This document shows positions 11,874 to 19,915 of a stretch of DNA of 64,000 nt, in pieces. Position 1 is the stretch's first letter; each line of letters starts with the position of its first letter. Where the stretch lies: positions 1 through 64,000 of the IMG/VR virus record IMGVR_UViG_3300047548_000908. One strand, 5' to 3'. Under the pieces are notes generated by a model that had not been told where the DNA came from, did not search any database, and saw only the letters and a list, made by a program, of their open reading frames with translations. Both the position numbers and the translations under genes were made by a program. Source of the DNA: a virus.

Positions 11874-12584
11874 ATGAAGATAAGTGAGATATTACCTCTT
11901 TTTGAAAACGCATCATCTAGCATAGGTGCAATATTTCTAAATGATAACGCGGTAGTAGTAGGACAGGCGCACGGGAAACCATTACAATTATCTCCTGAAA
12001 CTCTTCAACGTGTTCAAATGATAGCCAAAAAATACGGTGCTTGGTATGAAGGCAACGGTACAGACGCTCCATTAACTAAAGGTCAAATAGACAATTATAA
12101 AGGAAGCTGGGATGATCAGGTAGCTAATGACATAGACCCAAATGATTACAAGTGGTTATATGTTTTGTTTTCTAACGTCGATGAAAATAATAGAGTTCAA
12201 CGAGTTGGAGTCGACCCAAATGATTCAATATTCAATCGTTTATTAAAGACTGCTAAGGACAATTCGTTCCAGAACATAGGATTTACTTCCAATGCCCTTA
12301 CAGAATTTTTGTCTAATGCTAGTGAGGGGAAATATGACTTCGTTGCAATGAGCAAACAGTCGGCTACAGAAGAAAACCTAGCTAACTTTTTAAAGTCAGG
12401 TGAGCAGTTAATGTGGCCTAAGAATTGGGGATCTTATCCTTATAAGGCAGGAAGAATAGCCAAAGCTGCTACAGTTGATACTAGAGATCAATATCTCGCT
12501 ACTAGAAAAACTGGTGTATATGTTACTGGTAGTGGGCACCTAATCGCGGTTAGTAAAATCAGCGGTAAACCAATAATACCCTAA
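11874..12584 (+). CDS. Unknown protein with capsid-targeting-like N-terminus
   Basis: 236 residues of no recognised family, inserted between YeaH and SpoVR where cellular operons have no gene. The N-terminus MKISEILPLFE matches the M-[KR]-x-x-E-[IF] segment shared by many genes in this window and ends in L-F-E, which fits the cleavage rule of the T4 prohead protease ([LI]-x-E). The rest is mixed alpha/beta with a Gly-rich end (KTGVYVTGSGHLIAVSKISG). Packaging into the virion is inferred. Confidence 0.6.
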   Translation: MKISEILPLFENASSSIGAIFLNDNAVVVGQAHGKPLQLSPETLQRVQMIAKKYGAWYEGNGTDAPLTKGQIDNYKGSWDDQVANDIDPNDYKWLYVLFSNVDENNRVQRVGVDPNDSIFNRLLKTAKDNSFQNIGFTSNALTEFLSNASEGKYDFVAMSKQSATEENLANFLKSGEQLMWPKNWGSYPYKAGRIAKAATVDTRDQYLATRKTGVYVTGSGHLIAVSKISGKPIIP

Positions 12585-12595
12585 AAGGAATTGTT

Positions 12596-14044
12596 ATGTC
12601 AAAGCTACTATGGGAAGGTAATGATTGGACGTTTGAGCGTCTAAAAATAGCAGATGAAGCTATTGCAGAAATCGCGTTCGATGAATTGAAACTAAACACG
12701 TATCCCAATCAGATTGAAATCATAGGATCGGATCAAATGTTAGAAGCGTATGCTTCACATGGTCTTCCACTTATGTACAATCATTGGAGCTTTGGTAAAC
12801 ACTTCATACAACAGCAATACAGTTATCGTAAAGGATATCAAGGACTAGCGTATGAAATCGTAATTAACTCTTCTCCGTGTATCAGTTATCTGATGGAAGA
12901 AAATTCGATGACGATGCAGGCATTAGTAATTGCTCACGCTGCATATGGGCATAATCATTTCTTTAAGAACAATTACCTGTTCAAGCAATGGACTGACGCA
13001 GAAGGCATCGTTGACTACATGAACTTTGCCAAGAACTACATTGCAAAGTGCGAAGAGAAATATGGGTACGAAGCTGTAGAAAATACATTGGATGCTTGCC
13101 ATGCTATCATGGATTATGGCATCGACAAGTACAAAAGACCCTCAAAGTTAAGCAAAGAAAAAGAAGAGGAACGTCAAAAACAAAGAGAAGAGTTAGTGCA
13201 GCAACAGGCTAACGAACTTTGGAGTACACTCCCTAAAAAGAAAACACAAGAGTCTAGGGTATCAAAGCAGTTTCCTGAAGAACCGCAAGAAAACATTATG
13301 TACTTCATAGAGAAACATAGTCCTATTCTTGAGTCTTGGCAACGTGAAATCGTTCGTATTGTTCGTAAGATTAGTCAATACTTCTACCCACAACGTCAGA
13401 CTAAAGTGATGAACGAGGGTTGGGCTAGCTTCACTCACTATTACATCATGAATAGACTTTGGGAAAAAGGTCTTATTAGTGATGGTAGTTATCTAGAATT
13501 TATACACAGCCACTCAGGTGTACTGACTCAGTTGCCATATGATCACAAGTATTACAATGGATATAATCCATATGCACTTGGGTTCGATATGTTTAGTGAC
13601 ATTCGCAGAATTTGTGAGTTTCCTACTGCTGAAGACGAAGAATACTTCCCTCACCTAGTTGGAAAGAACTGGCTTGATGAATGTTTGTATGCAGTAGAAA
13701 ACTATCGTGACGAAAGTTTTATTCAACAGTTCCTCAGTCCAACCATAATGCGTAAATGGAAACTGTTTGAAATTACTAACAATGAAGATGATGAGTACGT
13801 CGAAGTAACTGGCATTCAAGATAACAGGTACTATGACAGAATCAGACAGACATTGAGTAGCCAGTATAGCCTATCAGCTTATCAACCAAACATTCAGGTG
13901 TTTGATGCAGACCTTAAAGGTAGCAGAGAGCTAAGACTGAAATATACTCCAGTAAACAATGCTAAGTTACATAAGAGCAAAGCAACAGTACTGGAGTATA
14001 TTAAGATGCTGTGGGGGCACTCAGTAGTAATCATTGAAAAATAA
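12596..14044 (+). CDS. spoVR: SpoVR/YcgB family protein
   Basis: 482 residues, close to the 500 of bacterial YcgB. Typical motifs are visible: AHAAYGHNHFFKNNYLFKQW, MNEGWASFTHYYIMNRLWEKG and YNPYALGFDMFSDIRR with many conserved His, Trp and Tyr residues. SpoVR is needed for spore cortex formation in Bacillus and accompanies PrkA and YeaH in proteobacteria; its molecular activity is unknown. Ribosome site AAAAGGA before ATG. Completes the PrkA-YeaH-SpoVR set. Confidence 0.93.
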   Translation: MSKLLWEGNDWTFERLKIADEAIAEIAFDELKLNTYPNQIEIIGSDQMLEAYASHGLPLMYNHWSFGKHFIQQQYSYRKGYQGLAYEIVINSSPCISYLMEENSMTMQALVIAHAAYGHNHFFKNNYLFKQWTDAEGIVDYMNFAKNYIAKCEEKYGYEAVENTLDACHAIMDYGIDKYKRPSKLSKEKEEERQKQREELVQQQANELWSTLPKKKTQESRVSKQFPEEPQENIMYFIEKHSPILESWQREIVRIVRKISQYFYPQRQTKVMNEGWASFTHYYIMNRLWEKGLISDGSYLEFIHSHSGVLTQLPYDHKYYNGYNPYALGFDMFSDIRRICEFPTAEDEEYFPHLVGKNWLDECLYAVENYRDESFIQQFLSPTIMRKWKLFEITNNEDDEYVEVTGIQDNRYYDRIRQTLSSQYSLSAYQPNIQVFDADLKGSRELRLKYTPVNNAKLHKSKATVLEYIKMLWGHSVVIIEK

Positions 14045-14087
14045 GGCTCGTCCTAGTCTACACTGCACCTAAGTTTGGTACTTTTAC

Positions 14088-14093
14088 TAAATA
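14088..14093 (+). promoter_or_regulatory. Late promoter box, gap 5 nt to start codon
   Basis: ACTAAATA followed by GTACT and ATG 14099; no ribosome site between. Confidence 0.6.
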
Positions 14094-14098
14094 GTACT

Positions 14099-15019
14099 AT
14101 GGTTAAGTTATTTGAAGTAGTAAAAGAAACAAACGAAGATTTTTGGAACAAGGTGGAAACCGAATGTTCTGATTCGGTGAGTGCTATTCGCGGCGCCGGC
14201 GGAAACCCAATATTTAGAGGTTACAAGGGAGACTACGAGCCTGGTAAAAAGTATATGACTGGGAATAGAGACCCAAAAGATACATCTAAACCAATGCAAA
14301 CTTTAGTTGATAAAGTACTTAAATTAAGTGGGTTCGAAGCTCTCAGGGGCAACTCTATTTTTGTAACTGGTGAAATATTGACGGCAAACCAATACGGAGA
14401 TGGTAAAATATACCTGATATTTCCAATCAATGGTTTTAGTTTTACTTGGAGTGAGAAGTTTAGGGATTTCTTCGAAGACTTCGCAATGTCAAAACCCAAT
14501 CCAGAATCTTTTTTAGTTAACTCAATGGAACTAAACCCAGACTTTTTGAAATTAGAAAGTGCAGTCTACTCATTTTTTAACTCGTTCTCTGACGCAATTG
14601 CCGCCGCCTCAACAGGGGAAAGTCCTGAAATTCTGAGACTATTAGATAAAATCTATTTTGAAACTGTTAAAATGAAGGAAATGCTTCGCAAAGGATCTAA
14701 GTTCAAAACTAAAGCTTACTTGGAGTCTATGTTTAGCTATTATCAAAAATATCGTACTCTTGTTTCTGATCCTAAGTTCAAGTTTAACGCAGATCAAATT
14801 AAGATATTAAGTGATATAAATAGATGGACTAAGATACCAAATCCCGTATTAGATGTGGAAACTGCGATTGCTACAGCCTCAGCTTATCGTTTTAGGAAAG
14901 ATGGGTTAGCAGACGCAATTCTCTCAAACAATGAAATTTACATTAAGGGAGAATTTTATGCGTTTGATTTTAATCAATACGGTGACTTTTTTGATAAAAA
15001 ACTAAACGATAGTAATTAG
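14099..15019 (+). CDS. ADP-ribosyltransferase-like protein 1 (internal-protein type)
   Basis: 306 residues from ATG 14099; an upstream in-frame start (14075) would precede the late box and is rejected. The pattern fits the R-S-E class of mono-ADP-ribosyltransferases: an Arg in FRGYKGDY, a serine-containing strand GNSIFVTGE, an aromatic WSEKFRDFFEDF segment and the putative catalytic Glu in NEIYIKGEFYAF near the C-terminus. It heads a family of seven paralogues up to 23783. The N-terminus MVKLFEVVKE resembles capsid-targeting sequences; T4 Alt is also a packaged ADP-ribosyltransferase. Activity is inferred from motifs. Confidence 0.7.
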   Translation: MVKLFEVVKETNEDFWNKVETECSDSVSAIRGAGGNPIFRGYKGDYEPGKKYMTGNRDPKDTSKPMQTLVDKVLKLSGFEALRGNSIFVTGEILTANQYGDGKIYLIFPINGFSFTWSEKFRDFFEDFAMSKPNPESFLVNSMELNPDFLKLESAVYSFFNSFSDAIAAASTGESPEILRLLDKIYFETVKMKEMLRKGSKFKTKAYLESMFSYYQKYRTLVSDPKFKFNADQIKILSDINRWTKIPNPVLDVETAIATASAYRFRKDGLADAILSNNEIYIKGEFYAFDFNQYGDFFDKKLNDSN

Positions 15020-15033
15020 CTTGATTATTAAGA

Positions 15034-15039
15034 TAAATA
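15034..15039 (+). promoter_or_regulatory. Late promoter box, gap 5 nt to start codon
   Basis: GATAAATA followed by TATTC and ATG 15045. Confidence 0.6.
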
Positions 15040-15044
15040 TATTC

Positions 15045-15248
15045 ATGCGTATTGTATTGTTATCATTACTACTTGCCTGTTCTTCTAGTTTTGCTGCGGT
15101 TCAGCTTAACCCGTATACCAGAACTTGGGAAGGTAATATATGCATGACCTCAATGGGTTGGTCATACGTTCCATTTCAGCCAGTTGGCAGTACATGCTCG
15201 ATCATGACGCCAAGAGGACCAATGACAGGGTTCATTGCAAACCAATGA
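15045..15248 (+). CDS. Small exported protein, possible lipoprotein / o-spanin candidate
   Basis: 67 residues from ATG 15045. MRIVLLSLLLACSSSFAA is a signal sequence; LLAC could be a lipobox, although a signal peptidase I site after FAA is also possible. The mature part has two Cys and many Pro and Gly. Its stop overlaps the start of the next gene, which has the topology of an inner-membrane spanin, so the two may form a lysis pair. That role is speculative. Confidence 0.55.
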   Translation: MRIVLLSLLLACSSSFAAVQLNPYTRTWEGNICMTSMGWSYVPFQPVGSTCSIMTPRGPMTGFIANQ

Positions 15249-15571
15249 TTAATATAGACCTTGTAACTAAAGTCTTGGATACGATAAAAGGGTTCACTAG
15301 CCAGCAGCTAGCAGTGATGATTTTCTTGTTTGTGTCTGGGGTATATGGCATAGTCAAGATAGATGAACGCTATGCCAAGTTTGTTGAGACATACGAAAAA
15401 CTAAAGAAAACCGAAGAAGAAATTCGCAGGCATAAAGATGAGATAATACAGATGCATGCCAAAACCCTTGAACTGATTAAGATTCAACCAAAATCAGTGC
15501 AAGAAGAAATAGATAGAAACGCAAAGCAATACATCGAACACTTCCGCAGACTGGAAGCTGAAAAAAACTAA
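15245..15571 (+). CDS. Membrane-anchored coiled-coil protein, i-spanin candidate
   Basis: 108 residues from ATG 15245, overlapping the previous stop by 4 bp. Residues about 19-37 form one transmembrane helix (AVMIFLFVSGVYGIV) and the rest is a long charged coiled coil rich in Glu and Lys. This is the layout of Rz-like inner-membrane spanins, but also of other phage membrane proteins. Confidence 0.5.
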   Translation: MINIDLVTKVLDTIKGFTSQQLAVMIFLFVSGVYGIVKIDERYAKFVETYEKLKKTEEEIRRHKDEIIQMHAKTLELIKIQPKSVQEEIDRNAKQYIEHFRRLEAEKN

Positions 15572-15586
15572 CATTAAGGAGAAACT

Positions 15587-15781
15587 ATGAGTAAGGGATC
15601 ATCACCTAGACCTTTTGCCGTCGACCAAAAAACCTTTGACAAGAATTGGGATAACATCTTCAAAAAGAAATCATCTAACATAAAGTTCGGAGAAGATAGT
15701 CTCATAAGAAAATCTGACTACCAAGACATTTTATCTACTGAAGACTGCATGTTGGATGCGTTAGATAATTACCCCAAATAA
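15587..15781 (+). CDS. Hypothetical 64-residue phage protein
   Basis: Strong AAGGAG site before ATG. Soluble, with N-terminal SSPRPFAVDQKTFDKNWDNIF, a segment of the type seen in small phage proteins of unknown function. Ends 9 nt before tRNA-Ser. Confidence 0.65.
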   Translation: MSKGSSPRPFAVDQKTFDKNWDNIFKKKSSNIKFGEDSLIRKSDYQDILSTEDCMLDALDNYPK

Positions 15782-15790
15782 ACAATTTAT

Positions 15791-15880
15791 AGAGAGTTGC
15801 CGGAGAGGCTTATCGGCACTGATTGGAAATCAGTTGGCTGCGAAAGCGGCACGAGGGTTCGAATCCCTCACTCTCTGCCA
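15791..15880 (+). tRNA. tRNA-Ser(GGA)
   Basis: Class II: acceptor AGAGAGT/ACTCTCT, anticodon stem ACTGA/TCAGT with loop TTGGAAA (GGA), long variable arm, G73 and CCA. Lies away from the main cluster. Confidence 0.93.
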
Positions 15881-16447
15881 TTAAACTCCATCTACACTAT
15901 CTGAACGAATAGAGATTCCAGTAAAGAGTCCTGTTGCAGTTGTGCTAAAGTCAGTTGGTCTATGTCCATCAAAGAACGGTAGTAGTTTCCATCCGTTTCT
16001 GAAACCTAGAACAAATAGATCACCGAAACGTACTGCAAACGAGAATTCAAACCACCACTTGTCCCCGTCAGTAATTGTACCTAGCCACCAAGCAGGTGCA
16101 TTTCTGAAGACGCCTTGTGTGCCATATGATTTCATGACCATGGTGTCATAGTTAGGACGAGCGGCCCATTTGGATGATAGTCCATATGCACGATTTCTCC
16201 ACAACCAAGAAATCAATGCTCTGCGTTTTCCTTTCTCATCGTAGATTTTCTGTATAGCAGGTTCATAAGTTCCTGCTCCCCAACCTAGTGCATCAGGTGT
16301 TTCAAACCATCTGAGAAACTTAGGTAGTCTACCTTCTTCGTCAGCTAGCATTACAGCGACGGGAACAATCGGTAATGCTAATATATTAAACAGCCATTCA
16401 ACTAACGTAAATAGAAAGAACTTAAAAATGATGAATAACTTATTCAT
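15881..16447 (-). CDS. Membrane-associated phage protein of unknown function
   Basis: 188 residues from ATG 16447, with GGGGAG and a perfect TATAAATA box upstream. Residues 1-32 are strongly hydrophobic (two helices), followed by a Trp- and Arg-rich domain (ETPDALGWGAGTYEP, AWWLGTITDGDKWWFEFSF). It is the type of conserved hypothetical found in tailed phages. Converges on tRNA-Ser without spacer. Confidence 0.7.
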   Translation of the reverse strand: MNKLFIIFKFFLFTLVEWLFNILALPIVPVAVMLADEEGRLPKFLRWFETPDALGWGAGTYEPAIQKIYDEKGKRRALISWLWRNRAYGLSSKWAARPNYDTMVMKSYGTQGVFRNAPAWWLGTITDGDKWWFEFSFAVRFGDLFVLGFRNGWKLLPFFDGHRPTDFSTTATGLFTGISIRSDSVDGV

Positions 16448-16467
16448 GGCTTTACTCCCCAAAGATA

Positions 16468-16475
16468 TATTTATA
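16468..16475 (-). promoter_or_regulatory. Perfect T4 late promoter box (TATAAATA)
   Basis: Exact consensus 21 bp upstream of ATG 16447. Confidence 0.75.
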
Positions 16476-16816
16476 TGAAAGAGTTTCAAATACAAGAATC
16501 ATCTATGTGTTCAGTTACAGTTAGAACTGAGTATGCTCCAAAGATTGAAACACCGAAACAGTTGTTCGAGGTACTAAAGGGAGAAAACACTTGGGTTTCG
16601 ATTTCATCGGAAGATCATCCCGAGTTTGCAGAATTAAGAGAAACATTGGGTAGATTAGGGATTATTAAGATTGAAACAAGGTGGTGGAATGGAGATCGTG
16701 TACTACAGCCATTCAAGCTCAATGGAATGATATTTAAAAAAGATGAGACATTCCCTTGTGCAGCAGCAATTCAGTTTAATTTGGAATCAAAAAGAAGATG
16801 GAACACAAACAAGTAA
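16475..16816 (+). CDS. Hypothetical protein upstream of Pth2
   Basis: 113 residues, mixed alpha/beta, no recognised domain. Its 3' end overlaps the Pth2 gene by 19 bp. The start codon overlaps the late box of the divergent gene. Start choice uncertain since no ribosome site is visible. Confidence 0.55.
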   Translation: MKEFQIQESSMCSVTVRTEYAPKIETPKQLFEVLKGENTWVSISSEDHPEFAELRETLGRLGIIKIETRWWNGDRVLQPFKLNGMIFKKDETFPCAAAIQFNLESKRRWNTNK

Positions 16817-17181
16817 TCGTGATGAGAAAAGACCTAAACATGCGAAAAGGGAAGCTTGTCGCACAAGGAGCTCATGCAAGTATGGGTGCAATTTTAGGTC
16901 AAATGAAAAGAGAGGGTAACGTAATGACGTTGGACCTTTCTGATGAACGGCTAGCACCTTGGATAACAGGTGTGTTTAAAAAGATTTGCGTATATGTCAA
17001 CTCTGAACAAGAACTTTTGAGTATCTACAATCAAGCAAAGGATGCAGGTCTAATCTGTTCTCTAATCGAAGACAATGGATTAACGGAGTTTAATGGAGTA
17101 AAAACATTAACTGCGGTTGCAGTAGGGCCTGACACCCAAGATAAGATTGATGCGATAACAAAACAATTGCCATTGTATTGA
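16798..17181 (+). CDS. pth2: Peptidyl-tRNA hydrolase, Pth2 family
   Basis: 127 residues, normal for Pth2. The N-terminus QVIVMRKDLNMRKGKLVAQGAHAS is the family signature with the catalytic Lys and Asp/His area, and LTAVAVGPDTQDKIDAITKQLPLY is the usual C-terminus. Pth2 recycles peptidyl-tRNAs and is typical of archaea and eukaryotes, less so of bacteria. In a phage with its own tRNA set, it could protect those tRNAs from being trapped. It lies directly before tRNA-Ser(CGA). Confidence 0.9.
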   Translation: MEHKQVIVMRKDLNMRKGKLVAQGAHASMGAILGQMKREGNVMTLDLSDERLAPWITGVFKKICVYVNSEQELLSIYNQAKDAGLICSLIEDNGLTEFNGVKTLTAVAVGPDTQDKIDAITKQLPLY

Positions 17182-17186
17182 AACAA

Positions 17187-17274
17187 GGAAGGTTAAACAG
17201 GATGGTCCTGTCACTGTCTCGAAAACAGATGGTCTTCGAAAGAGGATAGAGTTCGATTCTCTAGCCTTCCGCCA
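17187..17274 (+). tRNA. tRNA-Ser(CGA)
   Basis: Class II: acceptor GGAAGGT/GCCTTCC, anticodon loop CTCGAAA (CGA), long variable arm, T-loop TTCGATT, G73 and CCA. Confidence 0.9.
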
Positions 17275-17276
17275 GA

Positions 17277-17282
17277 TAAATA
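17277..17282 (+). promoter_or_regulatory. Late promoter box, gap 7 nt to start codon
   Basis: GATAAATA directly after tRNA-Ser, 7 nt before ATG 17290, no ribosome site. Confidence 0.55.
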
Positions 17283-17289
17283 TATAACT

Positions 17290-17649
17290 ATGAAAAAACA
17301 AAATTACATTTATAATGCTATGGTAACTAACGTAGTAGATGGTGATACGATTGATGTTTTGGTTGATTTAGGATTTGGTATTTGTGTAGACCTAAGAGTT
17401 AGACTGAATGGCATTGATACTCCTGAGATTAACTCTTCAGATGAGGTTATAAAAAATAGTGCAAAGCTTGCAAAGAAATTCGTACTAGATCAATTGATGA
17501 AACAGCCAGTCGTTATTGAAACGTTTAAGGTTGATAAGTATGGACGTTATCTTGCTGATGTTTACCTGTTAAATGATTCAACTTCAATTAACACTCGACT
17601 ATTAAATGAGGGGCTGGCTACTCCCTACTTTGGTGGCAAACATAATTAA
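17290..17649 (+). CDS. Staphylococcal-nuclease-like (thermonuclease) protein
   Basis: 119 residues forming a minimal SNase OB-fold. The catalytic set is present: D17-G-D19-T for calcium, R38 in RLNGIDTPE, E46 and R86 in DKYGRYLAD. Such enzymes hydrolyse DNA and RNA to 3'-phosphates. There is no signal peptide, so it would act in the cytoplasm, for instance on host nucleic acids. Its start is 7 nt from a late box with no ribosome site. Confidence 0.88.
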   Translation: MKKQNYIYNAMVTNVVDGDTIDVLVDLGFGICVDLRVRLNGIDTPEINSSDEVIKNSAKLAKKFVLDQLMKQPVVIETFKVDKYGRYLADVYLLNDSTSINTRLLNEGLATPYFGGKHN

Positions 17650-17660
17650 CTCACCCAATG

Positions 17661-17687
17661 ACCACTGAGCATTAACTGCTCAGTGGT
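17661..17687 (+). terminator. Perfect 11 bp palindromic hairpin
   Basis: ACCACTGAGCA (17661-17671) and TGCTCAGTGGT (17677-17687) with a 5 nt loop. The following sequence is only weakly T-rich, so it may be a terminator or an mRNA 3'-end stabiliser for the nuclease gene. Confidence 0.6.
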
Positions 17688-17701
17688 CTTGCCATTTCTG
17701 C

Positions 17702-17707
17702 TAAATA
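17702..17707 (+). promoter_or_regulatory. Late promoter box before ADP-ribosyltransferase array
   Basis: GCTAAATA, 37 nt before ATG 17745. Confidence 0.5.
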
Positions 17708-17744
17708 CTTGTATGGTTAAACTTTAAACTAATGGGAAATCTCG

Positions 17745-19001
17745 ATGAAAATCTTTGAAATTGTTGAACCAAAAAAGATCCCACCGATTCCTTTGCCTAC
17801 GCCAATAGAAAAGACTTCATCTTTGATTTCCAATCTGCAATCTGAAGTAAAGGATATAAATGAAAAGATATTCTACATCAATGACGCATACAAGAATTTA
17901 ACATCTGATGATTCGGAAGGTTCATGGGATGCGGAAATGACAAAGTTTATAGCTGACATAGATGCACAAAAACGCCAGCTTGCGGATAAACGAGATCAAT
18001 TAGAAGAAGAATTATTTGCTTTGGAGGAGAAAAATTTCCAAGATATAGTAGACTATTACAGTAACCTAGTTGAAACTGAGTGTTCTGAATTTTTACAGAT
18101 ATCCAAATTTACAAGGGGCGAGCTATTATACAGGGGAGTAGGTGGTAGTACCACCGCTAAACAATCATTATTTCCTTCGGCATTTCCAGGTGTTCCGAAT
18201 AGTAACAGGTCACCAACCGATTCAAGTACGTTGATGCAGTTTACAGTTGACTCTGTTTTGAAAAAATCTGGATTCGAAGCACTTAGAAGCAATAGTATTT
18301 TTACAACCAGTAACTATGATATGGCACGAGAATACGGGAAAGTTTATGTTGTCTTCCCCAAAGATGGATTTGACTTTACTTGGAGTTCAAGATATCGAGA
18401 CTTTTATGAGGATTTTATACTTGGTCTATTTGGCGAGCCGCTTCAATTTTTAGATAAGGTCGACGGCCTTGATCTTCCGACTACAAGAGTAAAAGTGATG
18501 AGTTTGAAAAAAGAATTGATGTTATTGATGCAACAACTTGCAGAAGTAGTAAAGAATGAACCAAGTGAAGAATTAACAAGGTACTATACAAACCTAGAAT
18601 TTTATTTGAAGCAATTTTTACCTGATCTTGAAAAGCAAGAAGAAGATCGACTTTCCTTATTTACAAACAGAATGGAGACTCTTCTTACTGATGTGAGTTT
18701 TTTTGTCAGGAATGTAAACGTCACCTCTTTTATTGATAAGATTAGAAGTTTACTGTGGAACTTAACTCAGGTAACTGAAAAGGATATTAAAGATGTAATA
18801 GAAAAACTGACACCTATCCAAGCAAGAGAGATTGCATCTGCACATGGATTTACCAACAGTAACATAAATTGGGCGTTAGATTCAAAGCATGAACTTCTTA
18901 TCAAAGGTGCGTATTATGCGTTTGAGTTCAAGTCTCCTCACACCAATGCACTATGTAAAGAGTTAATTGGAAAGGACTTATCAAAGGTAAAAGACCAATG
19001 A
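17745..19001 (+). CDS. ADP-ribosyltransferase-like protein 2, with coiled-coil insert
   Basis: 418 residues, the longest paralogue. After the targeting-like start MKIFEIVEPKK come a Pro-rich stretch and a coiled coil (residues about 25-100), then the shared core: LLYRGVGG, the PxDSSTLMQFTVDSVLKKSGFEALRSNSIFTTS segment, WSSRYRDFYEDF, and the putative catalytic Glu in KHELLIKGAYYAFEF. The coiled coil may mediate packaging or partner binding. Its stop overlaps the next ATG (ATGA). Confidence 0.68.
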   Translation: MKIFEIVEPKKIPPIPLPTPIEKTSSLISNLQSEVKDINEKIFYINDAYKNLTSDDSEGSWDAEMTKFIADIDAQKRQLADKRDQLEEELFALEEKNFQDIVDYYSNLVETECSEFLQISKFTRGELLYRGVGGSTTAKQSLFPSAFPGVPNSNRSPTDSSTLMQFTVDSVLKKSGFEALRSNSIFTTSNYDMAREYGKVYVVFPKDGFDFTWSSRYRDFYEDFILGLFGEPLQFLDKVDGLDLPTTRVKVMSLKKELMLLMQQLAEVVKNEPSEELTRYYTNLEFYLKQFLPDLEKQEEDRLSLFTNRMETLLTDVSFFVRNVNVTSFIDKIRSLLWNLTQVTEKDIKDVIEKLTPIQAREIASAHGFTNSNINWALDSKHELLIKGAYYAFEFKSPHTNALCKELIGKDLSKVKDQ

Positions 19002-19915
19002 GAATACATGAAATTATGTTAGAAGATGCAGGTAAAGAAGAATACTTGGACTTGATTGAAGCAGAATGTAGCAATGCAATTGAAGCATTTAAACAAGCAA
19101 ATGGCTTTTTGCTCAGGGGATTAATGCTTGAAAAAGGAAAATATGTACCAGGAAAATTGTATAGCACTGGTCCTCGTAGCCCAAAGGACACTGATATTTT
19201 AATGCAAAACATGGTAGACGATGTTTTGAAGCTTGCAGGATTCAAAGCTTTGCGAGGAAATTCAATATTTTGTTCTGGTGATTATGAACAAGCCGAAGGG
19301 TATGGCCCACCAGTGTATGTAATATTTCCTAAGGATGGATTTCAAATTACATGGAGTACACGTTATAAAGATTTTTTTGTAGACTTCTCTTCAATTCGCA
19401 AAGATCCAACCTCCTTTTTGGTTAACCCTTCAACTGATTTATTCATTGGGCAAAGTGTACACACTAATAAAGCTACTTATTCTCATTTGGCAAACCTTAA
19501 AAATGCGCTTTCAGCTAAAGACAATTTAGAAGGTTTCATAGATGCAATCATTTTTAGGATAGACCTTTTAACCGAGGCCATGAGTTTAAATGACAAAATG
19601 AATGCAGAAACAGCATTGAAATCACTGTTAAAACTACATCAGGAGTATGTACAAAAAACTTCAGATGATAGTCCATTTACCTCTAGTGCTGTTTACACTA
19701 GGCTGTTTAAGGAAATCCAAGATTGGATAGATTCTCCTCCACCGGAATTAAATGCAAGAACAGTTAGAAAGACAATCCTAAAACATGGATTTCAAAAAGA
19801 CAATCTAGCGGAAGCTATAAGGGCTGGAAATGAAATATACTTACATGGTCAGTACTACGCATTTGACATGGCCACATACGGGGAAACGCTTGAACGTTTA
19901 ATACAAGAATGGTAA
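18998..19915 (+). CDS. ADP-ribosyltransferase-like protein 3
   Basis: 305 residues. N-terminus MRIHEIMLEDA is targeting-like. Core: LLRGLMLEKGKYVPG (Arg), GNSIFCSGDYEQAEGYG, WSTRYKDFFVDF, and NEIYLHGQYYAF with the putative catalytic Glu. Overlaps the previous gene by 4 bp and the next by 7 bp, so the array is translationally coupled. The C-terminus TYGETLERLIQEW is almost identical to that of protein 5. Confidence 0.68.
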   Translation: MRIHEIMLEDAGKEEYLDLIEAECSNAIEAFKQANGFLLRGLMLEKGKYVPGKLYSTGPRSPKDTDILMQNMVDDVLKLAGFKALRGNSIFCSGDYEQAEGYGPPVYVIFPKDGFQITWSTRYKDFFVDFSSIRKDPTSFLVNPSTDLFIGQSVHTNKATYSHLANLKNALSAKDNLEGFIDAIIFRIDLLTEAMSLNDKMNAETALKSLLKLHQEYVQKTSDDSPFTSSAVYTRLFKEIQDWIDSPPPELNARTVRKTILKHGFQKDNLAEAIRAGNEIYLHGQYYAFDMATYGETLERLIQEW

